This document shows, piece by piece, positions 1 through 7,175 of a stretch of DNA of 38,638 bases. The notes beneath the pieces were generated by a model that saw nothing but the letters and a program-made list of their open reading frames with translations, did no database searches and was not told the DNA's origin. Within the stretch, counting starts at the first letter, position 1, and every line of letters begins with the position of its first letter. Location of the stretch: the NCBI GenBank assembly GCA_947388675.1, contig CANDRW010000017.1, positions 1 through 38,638 of the forward strand, written 5' to 3'. The translations under genes and the position numbers were made by a program. Origin of the DNA: an uncultured Clostridium sp. GTDB lineage: Bacteria; Bacillota; Clostridia; TANB77; CAG-508.

Positions 1-25
1 CTTGAAAATAGAGGAGTGTATCTAA

Positions 26-343
26 ATAAAATCTAAAATTAGTTTACACTACCTATTAGAGATAGGGGGGAAACGAATTTATTACAGTGGTGATACAAAA
101 ACAATTTCGGAAAAAGTGATACAAGAATTTCGAGAAGGAAAGTTAGATGAGTTTTATCAAGATGTTAGTAGATATGATACACCAGCACATATAAGTATAG
201 AAGAATTAAAAAGAATATTTAATCAAAGCGAAAGAAGCAAAATTACTTGTATGCATTTTGATGATGAAATAACCATGCAAATGGCAGAATGTGTTGGATT
301 TAATGTAGCAAGAGTAAAAGGATTAAGAGAATTGGAACGATAA
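26..343 (+). pseudogene. C-terminal half of a metallo-beta-lactamase-fold hydrolase, broken
   Basis: The ORF track starts this at a GTG (116), but the frame is open back to base 26 and the upstream codons read like protein: LLEIGGKRIYYSGDT. YSGDT is the family's metal-bridging Asp motif, HISIEEL follows, and CMHF supplies the last metal-ligand His of the fold. What remains is therefore the C-terminal half of an MBL-fold protein (RNase Z/hydrolase type). The N-terminal HxHxDH half is absent; the frame meets TAA at 23-25 and the window edge is just beyond. No good start codon follows that stop: the GTG has no ribosome site and would begin after the GDT motif. It could be a pseudogene, or an intact gene with a sequence error near base 23. 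Fold assignment is fairly sure; substrate is unknown. Confidence 0.6.
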
Positions 344-350
344 TATAGTT

Positions 351-389
351 AAAAAACAGTAGAAAATTTAAAAAGCTACTGTTTTTTTA
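351..389 (+). terminator. Rho-independent terminator
   Basis: AAAACAGTAG pairs with CTACTGTTTT around a short AT-rich loop and is followed by a T run. It ends transcription of the MBL-fold remnant. Confidence 0.8.
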
Positions 390-455
390 TTTTAGAAAAA
401 TCTGGAACGGATAAAATTATTCATGATGGTAAAAATAAAAATGGGAGGGAAAGAA

Positions 456-1457
456 ATGATATTTAAACCAACTGCTATTTATTTTGAAAAAGATATAGAA
501 AATTATGAGTTAGGGAAAAAGTTATTAGAAAAATATAAGGATGTTCCTAAAATCCAAATTGAAAATCATAACAATATAGAAGAAATGAGAAAAAAGGAAA
601 ATTCAGAATTTTTGAAAATGAAGAAAAATTTAATTATTGGTACAAGGAAAACACATAAATTTGTAGAAAATCACAAAGTATCTGACTATTTAGTACCATA
701 TACTTCTTCAGGTTGTATTGCTAGTTGTATGTATTGTTACTTAGTGTGCCATTATAATAAATGTGCCTATATGAGACTATTTGTAAACAGAGAAGAAATG
801 CTAGAAAAAATTATCAAAACAGCAAATAAATCAGAAAAAGAATTAACTTTTGAAATCGGAAGTAATAGTGATTTGGTATTGGAAAATACGATAACAAACA
901 ACTTAGTTTGGACAATAGAAAATTTTAAAGATACTGAAAAGGGAAAACTAACCTTTCCAACAAAATTTGCTTATGTAGATGATTTATTGCCATTGGACCA
1001 TAGACATAAAGTGATTATTAGAATGAGTGTTAATCCTGAATACATTATTAATCATGTGGAGTTTGGAACTTCAAGATTAAAAGAGAGAGTAGAAGCAATT
1101 AACAAATTAGTAGAGGCAGATTATGAAGTAGGAATACTAATTGCACCTGTTATCTTTTTAGAAAATTGGAAAGAGTTATATCATGAATTAATTGTATATT
1201 TGCAAGAAAATCTAAGTGAAAAAGCAAAAGAAAAGATATTTTTTGAAGTGATTTTTATGACATATAGTTATGTACATGATGCGATTAATAAAGAAGCATT
1301 TCAAAATAGTATAGAAATATTTAATAAAAGTAAAATGACAGGAAGAGGAAAAGGTAAGTATATGTATCAAACAGATATTAGAAAAGAGGGGGAAGAGTTT
1401 TTTAGAAAAGAATTAAATCAGTATTTTAAGGATAATAAAATATGGTATATAGTATAA
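456..1457 (+). CDS. splB: Spore photoproduct lyase family radical SAM protein
   Basis: Homologue of spore photoproduct lyase, the radical SAM enzyme that directly reverses the UV thymine dimer of spore DNA. The ORF track begins at 423, but GGGAGG (443-448) lies just before the ATG at 456, giving 333 residues, close to the 342 of Bacillus subtilis SplB. The radical SAM cluster motif CIASCMYC (CxxxCxxC, residues about 87-94) is present, and both tyrosines of the known radical relay (MYCYL) are kept. The C-terminus GKYMYQ...WYIV also matches the family. Oddity: the family's H-atom-donor cysteine (Cys141 in B. subtilis, in ASCTSD) aligns with serine here (GSNSD, about residue 136), although nearby extra cysteines occur in LVCHYNKC. 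Family membership is confident; normal repair activity is less so. Confidence 0.88.
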   Translation: MIFKPTAIYFEKDIENYELGKKLLEKYKDVPKIQIENHNNIEEMRKKENSEFLKMKKNLIIGTRKTHKFVENHKVSDYLVPYTSSGCIASCMYCYLVCHYNKCAYMRLFVNREEMLEKIIKTANKSEKELTFEIGSNSDLVLENTITNNLVWTIENFKDTEKGKLTFPTKFAYVDDLLPLDHRHKVIIRMSVNPEYIINHVEFGTSRLKERVEAINKLVEADYEVGILIAPVIFLENWKELYHELIVYLQENLSEKAKEKIFFEVIFMTYSYVHDAINKEAFQNSIEIFNKSKMTGRGKGKYMYQTDIRKEGEEFFRKELNQYFKDNKIWYIV

Positions 1458-1636
1458 TTCAAGGAGTTACTTTTATATTCAACTTTTGAGTTGATAAAAA
1501 CTGATTTTGTCGTAAATAATACTTTGTGGAAAGAAGGTAAATAATGAGTTTAGAAAAAGTAGATAATAATTCCATGATTATTAAAATCACAGTTAGTATA
1601 TAGTTTATAGTCTTAACAAAGTTTTTTAAAAAAAAG

Positions 1637-1664
1637 TTTACAAACATAAAGGCTATGGTATAAT
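1637..1664 (+). promoter_or_regulatory. Sigma-A-type promoter upstream of the pilin-like remnant
   Basis: TTTACA and TATAAT are separated by 16 bases. It lies 53 bases before the ATG of the disrupted pilin-like gene and would also serve the glycosyltransferase behind it. The rest of the 1458-1636 gap shows only a small AACTtttgAGTT hairpin and a 19-codon ORF I do not trust. Confidence 0.7.
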
Positions 1665-1717
1665 ATAAACAAAATTAGTAAATACTTGAATTAGTAGAAA
1701 AGAAGAAAGGAAATGAG

Positions 1718-1921
1718 ATGAAGATAAAAGATTAAGGAATAACATTAGTAGTCCTAGTAGTAACAATTGTGGTATTATTGATATTAGCGGGAATCACAAT
1801 AGTATATGTATTGGGAGATAATGTAATATTTAAGTTGGCTCAAGAAGCGAAAGACAAAATGGACAAAGCAAAGAAGGTGAAAAATGAAAGAAGACATTGT
1901 AATATTAATTCCAGCATATAA
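1718..1921 (+). pseudogene. Small class III-pilin-like secreted peptide, nonsense-disrupted
   Basis: Not in the ORF track because of an in-frame stop. Reading from the ATG at 1718, which has a GAAAGGAAA ribosome site, gives MKIKD, then TAA (1733-1735), then GITLVVLVVTIVVLLILAG and a charged tail rich in Lys and Asp. The hydrophobic stretch is the pilin-like N-terminal helix very common in clostridial surface proteins, usually preceded by a short basic leader ending in KG. The stop sits exactly in the leader, one codon before the Gly; a single change AAA to TAA would explain it. The 3' end overlaps the next gene by 38 bases. It may be a recent pseudogene, a sequence error, or a read-through leader. 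A larger gene at 24745 has the same kind of helix and is also broken in its leader. Confidence 0.55.
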
Positions 1922-2558
1922 TCCTAATAGTAAAATTTATGAATTAGTACAAAAATTACGAGAAAATGGATTTTTTAAAATAGTTGTAGTAGATGATGGA
2001 AGCAGTAAAAAGGATTTTTTTCAAAGTATAGAAGGCTCAGTAACTTTACTACATCATAAAAGTAATTTAGGAAAGGGGAGAGCTTTAAAAACTGGAATGG
2101 CTTATTGCATAGAGATGTATCATAATATAATAGGAATTATAACAGTAGATGCAGATGGACAACATAAAATAGAAGATGTTTGTAGAATATATGAAGCTTT
2201 TAAAGAAAATAGTGCAGGTATTATTTTGGGAAGTAGAAATTTTAGAAAAACTGGAATACCAGTAAAAAGTAGAATAGGAAACATTGCATGTTCTAAATTA
2301 TTAAAATATAAAATAAAAGTAAAAATAAGAGATACACAAACAGGATTAAGAGCCATACCATTTTGTTTGCTAGAGTCTTTTAAGGAAATAGGAGGAGAAC
2401 ACTTCGAATATGAAACCAATGTATTAATATACTGTTGCAAAAGAAATATAAATATACAAGAGTTACCAATAGAAAGTATATACATAGAGAAAAATAGATC
2501 AAGCAATTATCGACCAATAAGAGATTCTATTAGTATTTTAAAACAGTTGTATAAATAG
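1884..2558 (+). CDS. Family 2 glycosyltransferase (polyprenyl-phosphate sugar transferase type)
   Basis: A 224-residue GT-A fold transferase of the DPM1-like subgroup, expected to move a sugar from a nucleotide donor to a lipid phosphate or similar acceptor at the inner membrane face. Visible motifs are the nucleotide-binding start IVILIPAYNP, VVVDDGSS, SNLGKGRALKTG, and the DxD-type metal site VDADGQ (about residue 90). RDTQTGLRA is the usual acceptor-side signature of this group. There is no C-terminal membrane segment, so it is the short soluble form. It follows the disrupted pilin-like gene and overlaps its 3' end, sharing that promoter. Donor and acceptor cannot be told from sequence. 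Confidence 0.85.
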   Translation: MKEDIVILIPAYNPNSKIYELVQKLRENGFFKIVVVDDGSSKKDFFQSIEGSVTLLHHKSNLGKGRALKTGMAYCIEMYHNIIGIITVDADGQHKIEDVCRIYEAFKENSAGIILGSRNFRKTGIPVKSRIGNIACSKLLKYKIKVKIRDTQTGLRAIPFCLLESFKEIGGEHFEYETNVLIYCCKRNINIQELPIESIYIEKNRSSNYRPIRDSISILKQLYK

Positions 2559-2602
2559 AAAAAACAGTAGAAAAGTTACACTTCACTTCTACTGCTTTTT
2601 TT
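2559..2602. terminator. Bidirectional terminator between glycosyltransferase and crp
   Basis: AAAACAGTAGAA pairs with TTCTACTGcTTTT, flanked by A run and T run, so it can stop the two convergent genes from either side. It touches the stop codon of the crp-like gene. Confidence 0.75.
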
Positions 2603-3224
2603 AAGTCAAAGTAATTTTATTCTTATTCTTCTTAATAATCTTCTCATCTTTTAATCTTTTAATTTCACGCATCATGGCAGTTCTTTCAATCATCAAATAG
2701 TCAGATAAATCTGTCAAAGAAAGTGGAAGTTCAAAGGTTTTACTACGATTTTCAGAAGCTAAGATTTGAAAATAGGTGAGAAGTTTATCCCTAACACTTT
2801 TATTAGTAAGAAGTAGCATTCTAAAGTTTTGCTTAGCAATACTAGAAAAAACAAGGTCAGGAAGGTTTTTTAAAATCTCAATATGATATAAACAATCTTC
2901 AGTACAATTTTCAGCAGCATCATAAGGATAAAAAAGAACTTTACATTTTTCTTTGGCTAAAACAAATAACTCTCTATCCATATAAATTTTGAAGAGAGGT
3001 TCACCAAATACATCGTTTTTCGTATAATAATATAAAATCTTTTTATTGCCATCTTTATCATAAGTTAAAAGCTGTGCTCTTCCTTCTAATAAGATGCAAA
3101 ATTGATTTCTTTTTGAAAGTAAAGTAGTAACAATTTCATCAGCTTGAAATTCCTTGATTTCAATAAGCCTACAGTTACTTTTAAATCTATCTACAAAATT
3201 ATCGCTATCGAAATTTCTAATCAT
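2601..3224 (-). CDS. Crp/Fnr family transcriptional regulator
   Basis: A 207-residue regulator with an N-terminal cyclic-nucleotide-binding-like beta-barrel (CILLEGRAQLL, NDVFGEPLF), a dimerisation helix (about 115-140) and a C-terminal winged helix (LSLTDLSDYLMIERTAMMREIKRLKDE in part). AGGTGA lies before the ATG. It carries six cysteines (NCRLIE, FCILL, KCKVLF, NCTEDC, the last contributing two), but no FNR-type N-terminal cluster motif, so the ligand is unknown; redox, NO or haem sensing are possible. It is divergent to nrdD, and two identical palindromes lie between them. One overlaps its own promoter region, pointing to autoregulation; the other precedes nrdD. It is probably a regulator of anaerobic deoxynucleotide synthesis. 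Confidence 0.85.
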   Translation of the reverse strand: MIRNFDSDNFVDRFKSNCRLIEIKEFQADEIVTTLLSKRNQFCILLEGRAQLLTYDKDGNKKILYYYTKNDVFGEPLFKIYMDRELFVLAKEKCKVLFYPYDAAENCTEDCLYHIEILKNLPDLVFSSIAKQNFRMLLLTNKSVRDKLLTYFQILASENRSKTFELPLSLTDLSDYLMIERTAMMREIKRLKDEKIIKKNKNKITLT

Positions 3225-3259
3225 TCAAATCACCTATACCAATACTATATCATAAAATA

Positions 3260-3273
3260 GTTGCCATAGCAAC
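3260..3273. promoter_or_regulatory. Operator palindrome at the crp promoter
   Basis: GTTGC-CATA-GCAAC, a perfect 5+4+5 palindrome identical to the one at 3401. On the minus strand a TATAGT-like -10 lies about 20 bases downstream of it, so the site falls on the -35 region of the crp-like gene, where binding would repress. Crp/Fnr proteins bind 14-16 base palindromes of this layout. Confidence 0.7.
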
Positions 3274-3305
3274 ACTGAAAAAATAAAAAGTGAATTCATG
3301 TGGGT

Positions 3306-3334
3306 TTGGATAGAGAAATATTTTGTAATATAAT
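3306..3334 (+). promoter_or_regulatory. Possible promoter for nrdD (upstream of the second operator)
   Basis: TTGGAT and TATAAT separated by 17 bases. If used, the second operator would lie inside the 5' leader at about +65. A second candidate start, with -10 TAAAAT at 3440-3445, lies downstream of the operator. Confidence 0.45.
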
Positions 3335-3400
3335 TGTAATATTAGAGAAAAACATAGTTAATACAAGGCTTATCACAAACTAAAAAAAGAAAATTACAAA

Positions 3401-3418
3401 AAGTTGCCATAGCAACTT
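3401..3418. promoter_or_regulatory. Operator palindrome before nrdD
   Basis: AAGTTGCCATAGCAACTT, an 18-base perfect palindrome whose 14-base core repeats the site at 3260. It is centred about 42 bases before the start point predicted from a TAAAAT -10 at 3440-3445. That is the classic position for class II activation by a Crp/Fnr dimer, which would fit the weak -35 there. Confidence 0.7.
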
Positions 3419-3528
3419 TCCTAAAATCCAATTTTCAAATAAAATATAACCATCCTAAAGAGAAGAACCATCAAGATAAAAAACAACACACAGGATTAAA
3501 GAACGATAAAAAACATAGGGGGTAAAAC

Positions 3529-5781
3529 ATGAAAATAATCAAAAGAGATGGAACAATAGTAGAACATAATCCTGAGAAAATCAGAATAGCTATTGGAAAA
3601 GCAAACAATGAAGTAAGAAGAAAGGAAAGAGCAACAAAGGAAGAAATCGAGGAAATTATTGAGTATATTGAAGAACTAGGTAAACCTAGAATGCTTGTAG
3701 AAGATATCCAAGATATTATTGAACAAAAATTAATGGAAATTGGAAGATATAATTTAGCAAAACAATATATTACATATCGTTACACAAGAGCATTAATTAG
3801 AAAAGCAAATACAACAGACCAAAGTATTAAAGAATTAATCGAAGGTGAAAGTGAATATTGGAATAGTGAAAATGCTAACAAAAATGCTAAAGTAGTAACA
3901 ACACAAAGAGACTATTTAGCAGGAATTACAAGTACAGATATTACTAGAAGATTTTTATTGCCAGAAGATGTAGTAAAAGCACATGACGAAGGAATTATCC
4001 ATTTCCATGATGCAGACTATTTTGCGCAGAATGCTTTAACCAATTGCGAATTAATTAATTTAGATGATATGCTACAAAATGGTACTATTATGAATGGAGT
4101 TATGATTGAAAAACCACACAGATTTATTACAGCATGTACCATTGCAACACAAATTATTCTAGCAGTTACCTCTTCTACTTATGGTGGTGCCACAGTATCT
4201 CTATCTCACTTAGCACCATTTGTAAAAAGCAGCTATGATAAATACTATAAAAAATATAAAGAAAATGGATTGACAGAAGAACAAGCGAAAAAGTTTGCAG
4301 ATTTAGATACTAGAAAAGAAGTGGCAGATGGAGTACAAACCTTTAATTATCAAGTTAATTCAATGACAAATACCAATGGACAAGCACCATTCTTATCAGT
4401 TACTATGTATTTAGGAGAAACAGAAGAATACAAAGAAGAATTAGCCTTAATTATTGAAGAATTCTTAAAAGAGAGAATTTTAGGATTTAAGAATGAAAAA
4501 GGTGTATACATTACCCCAGCTTTCCCTAAATTATTATACGTTTTAGAAGAAGATAATGTTCATGAAGAAAGTAAATATTGGTATTTAACAAAATTAGCAG
4601 CAGAATGTACTGCTAAGAGAATGGTTCCAGATTATATTTCAGAGAAAATGATGAAACAATTAAAAGTAAATGAAGTGGGAGATGGAGATTGCTATCCTTG
4701 TATGGGATGTCGTTCTTTCTTAACACCAGATAGAACTATGAGCCTTGGAAACTTAGCTAATGCAAAGAACTACAAAGAAGGAAAAGGAAAATATTATGGA
4801 AGATTCAACCAAGGTGTAGTAACCATTAACTTAGTAGATGTTGCTCTATCTTCAGGAAAAGATTCAAAGAAATTCTGGGATATTTATGAAGAAAGATTAG
4901 AATTATGCCATAGAGCATTGCAAGTAAGACATGAAAGATTAGCAAAAGCAACTAGTGATATAGCACCAATTTTATGGCAACATGGAGCTTTAGCAAGACT
5001 TCCAAAAGGAGCAAGCTTAGAACCATTACTACATAATGGATATTCTACAATTTCACTTGGCTATGCAGGTTTATATGAATGTGTAAAATATATGACTGGA
5101 AAGAGTCATACAGATAATGGAGAAGCAAAAGATTTTGCTACTCAAGTTATGCAAAAAATGAATGATAAATGCAAAGAATGGAAAACGGCAGAAAACATTG
5201 ATTATAGTGTTTATGGAACCCCTATTGAATCAACAACCTATAAATTCTCTAAATGCTTAAAAGAAAGATTTGGAGTAGTAGAAGGAATTACAGATAAAAA
5301 CTACATTACAAATTCATACCATGTACCTGTAACAGAAGAAATTGATGCTTTCTCTAAACTAAAATTAGAAAGTGAATTCCAAAAGTTAAGTCCAGGTGGA
5401 GCTATCTCTTATGTAGAAACACCAAACTTACAAAACAACTTAGATGTTGTAGTTCAATTGATTCAATACATTTATGATAATATTATGTATGCTGAATTAA
5501 ATACAAAATCAGATTATTGCCAAGAATGTGGATTTACAGGTGAAATTCTAATTGATGATAATTTAGAATGGTATTGCCCAGAATGTGGAAATAGAAACCA
5601 TGATACATTAAATGTAGCAAGAAGAACTTGTGGATATATTGGAAGCAATTTCTGGAATAAAGGAAGAACACAAGAAATTAAAGAAAGAGTACTACATATT
5701 GATAATAAAGATTATGATGAAAAAGAAGATGAAGGATGTAGTCATTGCCATACTACAGCAGTAGTACAAGAAGCGGTATAA
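3529..5781 (+). CDS. nrdD: Anaerobic (class III) ribonucleoside-triphosphate reductase
   Basis: Glycyl-radical enzyme that makes dNTPs from NTPs without oxygen, in the cytoplasm. The 750 residues begin with an ATP-cone (MKIIKRDGTIVEHNPEKI, about 1-90), the allosteric site. The catalytic barrel carries NALTNCELINL and CYPCMGCRSFL, which hold the thiyl-radical and partner cysteines. Near the C-terminus CQECGFTGE and CPECGNRNHD form the zinc site, followed by the glycyl radical loop RRTCGYIGSNFW. All expected elements are intact. GGGGG sits seven bases before the ATG. The activase nrdG follows after a 149-base gap holding a long palindrome. Divergent to a Crp/Fnr gene with shared operators; no clear NrdR box was seen. 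Confidence 0.97.
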   Translation: MKIIKRDGTIVEHNPEKIRIAIGKANNEVRRKERATKEEIEEIIEYIEELGKPRMLVEDIQDIIEQKLMEIGRYNLAKQYITYRYTRALIRKANTTDQSIKELIEGESEYWNSENANKNAKVVTTQRDYLAGITSTDITRRFLLPEDVVKAHDEGIIHFHDADYFAQNALTNCELINLDDMLQNGTIMNGVMIEKPHRFITACTIATQIILAVTSSTYGGATVSLSHLAPFVKSSYDKYYKKYKENGLTEEQAKKFADLDTRKEVADGVQTFNYQVNSMTNTNGQAPFLSVTMYLGETEEYKEELALIIEEFLKERILGFKNEKGVYITPAFPKLLYVLEEDNVHEESKYWYLTKLAAECTAKRMVPDYISEKMMKQLKVNEVGDGDCYPCMGCRSFLTPDRTMSLGNLANAKNYKEGKGKYYGRFNQGVVTINLVDVALSSGKDSKKFWDIYEERLELCHRALQVRHERLAKATSDIAPILWQHGALARLPKGASLEPLLHNGYSTISLGYAGLYECVKYMTGKSHTDNGEAKDFATQVMQKMNDKCKEWKTAENIDYSVYGTPIESTTYKFSKCLKERFGVVEGITDKNYITNSYHVPVTEEIDAFSKLKLESEFQKLSPGGAISYVETPNLQNNLDVVVQLIQYIYDNIMYAELNTKSDYCQECGFTGEILIDDNLEWYCPECGNRNHDTLNVARRTCGYIGSNFWNKGRTQEIKERVLHIDNKDYDEKEDEGCSHCHTTAVVQEAV

Positions 5782-5788
5782 ATTAATA

Positions 5789-5908
5789 AAAACATATATG
5801 ATAACGTTTGACCTTGCTGGTCGCAACCTTCTTATTTAAATAAGGTTGGTTGCTCCATGCTCGCTTCGCTCAAACACTGCGTGGTCATTACTTTATCATA
5901 TATGTTTT
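5789..5908 (+). repeat. Family B structured palindrome between nrdD and nrdG
   Basis: Outer arms AAAACATATATGATAA and TTATCATATATGTTTT pair perfectly over 16 bases. Inside are the core ACGTTTGACCTTGCTGGTCG, an AT-rich hairpin (GCAACC...GGTTGC), and ACTGCGTGGTCATTAC. GACC near the left arm pairs with GGTC near the right arm. It starts seven bases after the nrdD stop and has no strong U tract. Copies at 23408 and 13812 share the core with compensating changes. In a bicistronic transcript it could stabilise the nrdD part or set the nrdD:nrdG ratio. Confidence 0.75.
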
Positions 5909-5930
5909 ATTAGTATATAAGGAGGAGAAT

Positions 5931-6422
5931 ATGCGATATAATAAAATTCGTAAAATGGATATTTCAGATGGACCAGGAATTAGAGTATCTATTTTTATGC
6001 AAGGATGTGCTTTTCACTGCAAAAATTGTTTCAATCCAGAAACACATGATTTTAATGGTGGAAAAGAGTTTACAGAAGATACTATTGATACGATATTAGA
6101 GTTATGTGACAATGAAACAATAGAAGGGTTATCTATATTAGGTGGAGAACCAATGCATCCAACCAATATAGCAGGAACTACGAGATTAGCAAAAGCATTT
6201 AAGAGAGAATATCCAAATAAAACAATATGGGTATGGAGTGGATTTCTATTTGACAGAGATTTAAAGAATGAAGAAGTACTAAACTATATTGATGTATTAG
6301 TAGATGGACAGTATGTAGATGAATTACATAACCCAACTTTAAAGTGGAGAGGATCAGAAAATCAAAGGGTCATTGATGTGCAGAGGAGTTTGAGAGATGG
6401 AAGTGTTGTAGTACTTGAGTAA
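5931..6422 (+). CDS. nrdG: Anaerobic ribonucleotide reductase activating protein
   Basis: Radical SAM activase that uses S-adenosylmethionine and a [4Fe-4S] cluster to create the glycyl radical on NrdD. CAFHCKNC is the CxxxCxxC cluster motif (about residues 26-33), with SILGGEP as the SAM-binding GGE motif. The ORF track starts at 5850 inside the preceding palindrome; AAGGAGGAG at 5919-5927 sets the ATG at 5931, giving 163 residues, normal for NrdG. It is cotranscribed with nrdD as far as can be seen, since no terminator with a T run lies between. Confidence 0.95.
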   Translation: MRYNKIRKMDISDGPGIRVSIFMQGCAFHCKNCFNPETHDFNGGKEFTEDTIDTILELCDNETIEGLSILGGEPMHPTNIAGTTRLAKAFKREYPNKTIWVWSGFLFDRDLKNEEVLNYIDVLVDGQYVDELHNPTLKWRGSENQRVIDVQRSLRDGSVVVLE

Positions 6423-6478
6423 TGCTGACTAGATGTATGTCCTCAAAATAATATATTGCTAAAATTTTAAAATATATG

Positions 6479-6507
6479 TTTACACACACTGGGAAACAAT
6501 GTATAAT
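6479..6507 (+). promoter_or_regulatory. Sigma-A-type promoter for the MazF-like gene
   Basis: TTTACA and TATAAT separated by 17 bases, 33 bases before the next start codon. AAAAGAGGA is the ribosome site. Confidence 0.8.
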
Positions 6508-6540
6508 ATAACTAATAAGTAAAGAAAAGAGGACAAATAA

Positions 6541-7050
6541 ATGAAAGAAAACTTAAGTGAATTTTTAAAATTAGCTTATAGGCACAACAAAATTAGAGAT
6601 GTACAAGAAGCATTTGAAGAATTTCCAGTGGAAGAAGAATGGCATAAAGGAAAAATAGAAAATATCTTAAGAGAAGATGAAGAGCCTTATGCACTAAACT
6701 ATGCTATAGGGGATATTGTATTTGTTAAGAAATATACATATTCTGATGGAAAAATAGGAAATAATCATTTATTTGTTATTATAGATCAAGACAATATAGC
6801 AGTTTCTATTGAAAACTTTGGAATGCTGATATCATCCAATTTAAATAAATTAAAATTTACATCAAACGAATTATTGAGAAAGGATGAACTGAATCATTTG
6901 AACAAAAATAGCTTAGTAAAAACAGATGTAATATATAAAATTTTAAATGAACAAATTGAATTTAAAATTGGAAAAGTAGATATGGAAAAAGTGGAAGAAT
7001 ATAAGAAAAGTTTTTGTGAGACAGTAATAAATGACAAAAATAACTTATAA
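6541..7050 (+). CDS. PemK/MazF-like domain protein with an N-terminal extension
   Basis: 169 residues. The first 50 or so (KLAYRHNKIRDVQEAFEEFP...) are charged and helical. From about residue 55 the pattern follows MazF/PemK endoribonuclease toxins: AIGDIVFVKKYTYSDGK, HLFVIID, and near the end LNKNSLVKTDVIYKI, then IGKVDMEKVEEYKK, matching the family's final strand and helix. The usual RP of MazF (E..RPV..) is NHLFVI here, so RNase activity is unproven. It has its own strong promoter and is monocistronic. No separate antitoxin gene lies beside it; the N-terminal extension might play that part, or the protein may be a non-toxic relative. The fold is a motif-level inference. Confidence 0.55.
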   Translation: MKENLSEFLKLAYRHNKIRDVQEAFEEFPVEEEWHKGKIENILREDEEPYALNYAIGDIVFVKKYTYSDGKIGNNHLFVIIDQDNIAVSIENFGMLISSNLNKLKFTSNELLRKDELNHLNKNSLVKTDVIYKILNEQIEFKIGKVDMEKVEEYKKSFCETVINDKNNL

Positions 7051-7054
7051 TTTG

Positions 7055-7083
7055 TTTACATATTTAAAATTATCATGTATAAT
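7055..7083 (+). promoter_or_regulatory. Sigma-A-type promoter for lysS
   Basis: TTTACA and TATAAT with 17 bases between them, 92 bases before the lysS start. The leader contains the 7096-7124 hairpin. Confidence 0.8.
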
Positions 7084-7095
7084 AGTTAACAATAG

Positions 7096-7124
7096 ATAAG
7101 ATATCATTTTTTATGATATCTTAT
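7096..7124 (+). promoter_or_regulatory. Leader hairpin of lysS
   Basis: ATAAGATATCAT pairs with ATGATATCTTAT over 12 bases around a T5 loop. It begins only a few bases after the predicted start point and lacks a trailing T run, so it is a 5' stem-loop rather than a terminator; it may protect the lysS mRNA. No T-box motif is present here. Confidence 0.5.
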
Positions 7125-7175
7125 TATGTATGTTAAAGTATATAGAATCTTTATATGAGAAAAGGAGATGGGCTT

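Noticed and set aside
1544-1603. 19-codon ORF MSLEKVDNNSMIIKITVSI
   Set aside because: Has a fair AAGAAGG site, but is too short, has no recognisable feature and no promoter; it may be a remnant.
1459-1647. 62-residue minus-strand ORF
   Set aside because: Low-complexity Leu/Ile/Phe translation of an AT-rich gap with no ribosome site.
2120-2506. 128-residue minus-strand ORF
   Set aside because: Lies entirely inside the glycosyltransferase gene in the opposite direction, has no ribosome site, and the plus-strand motifs are clear.
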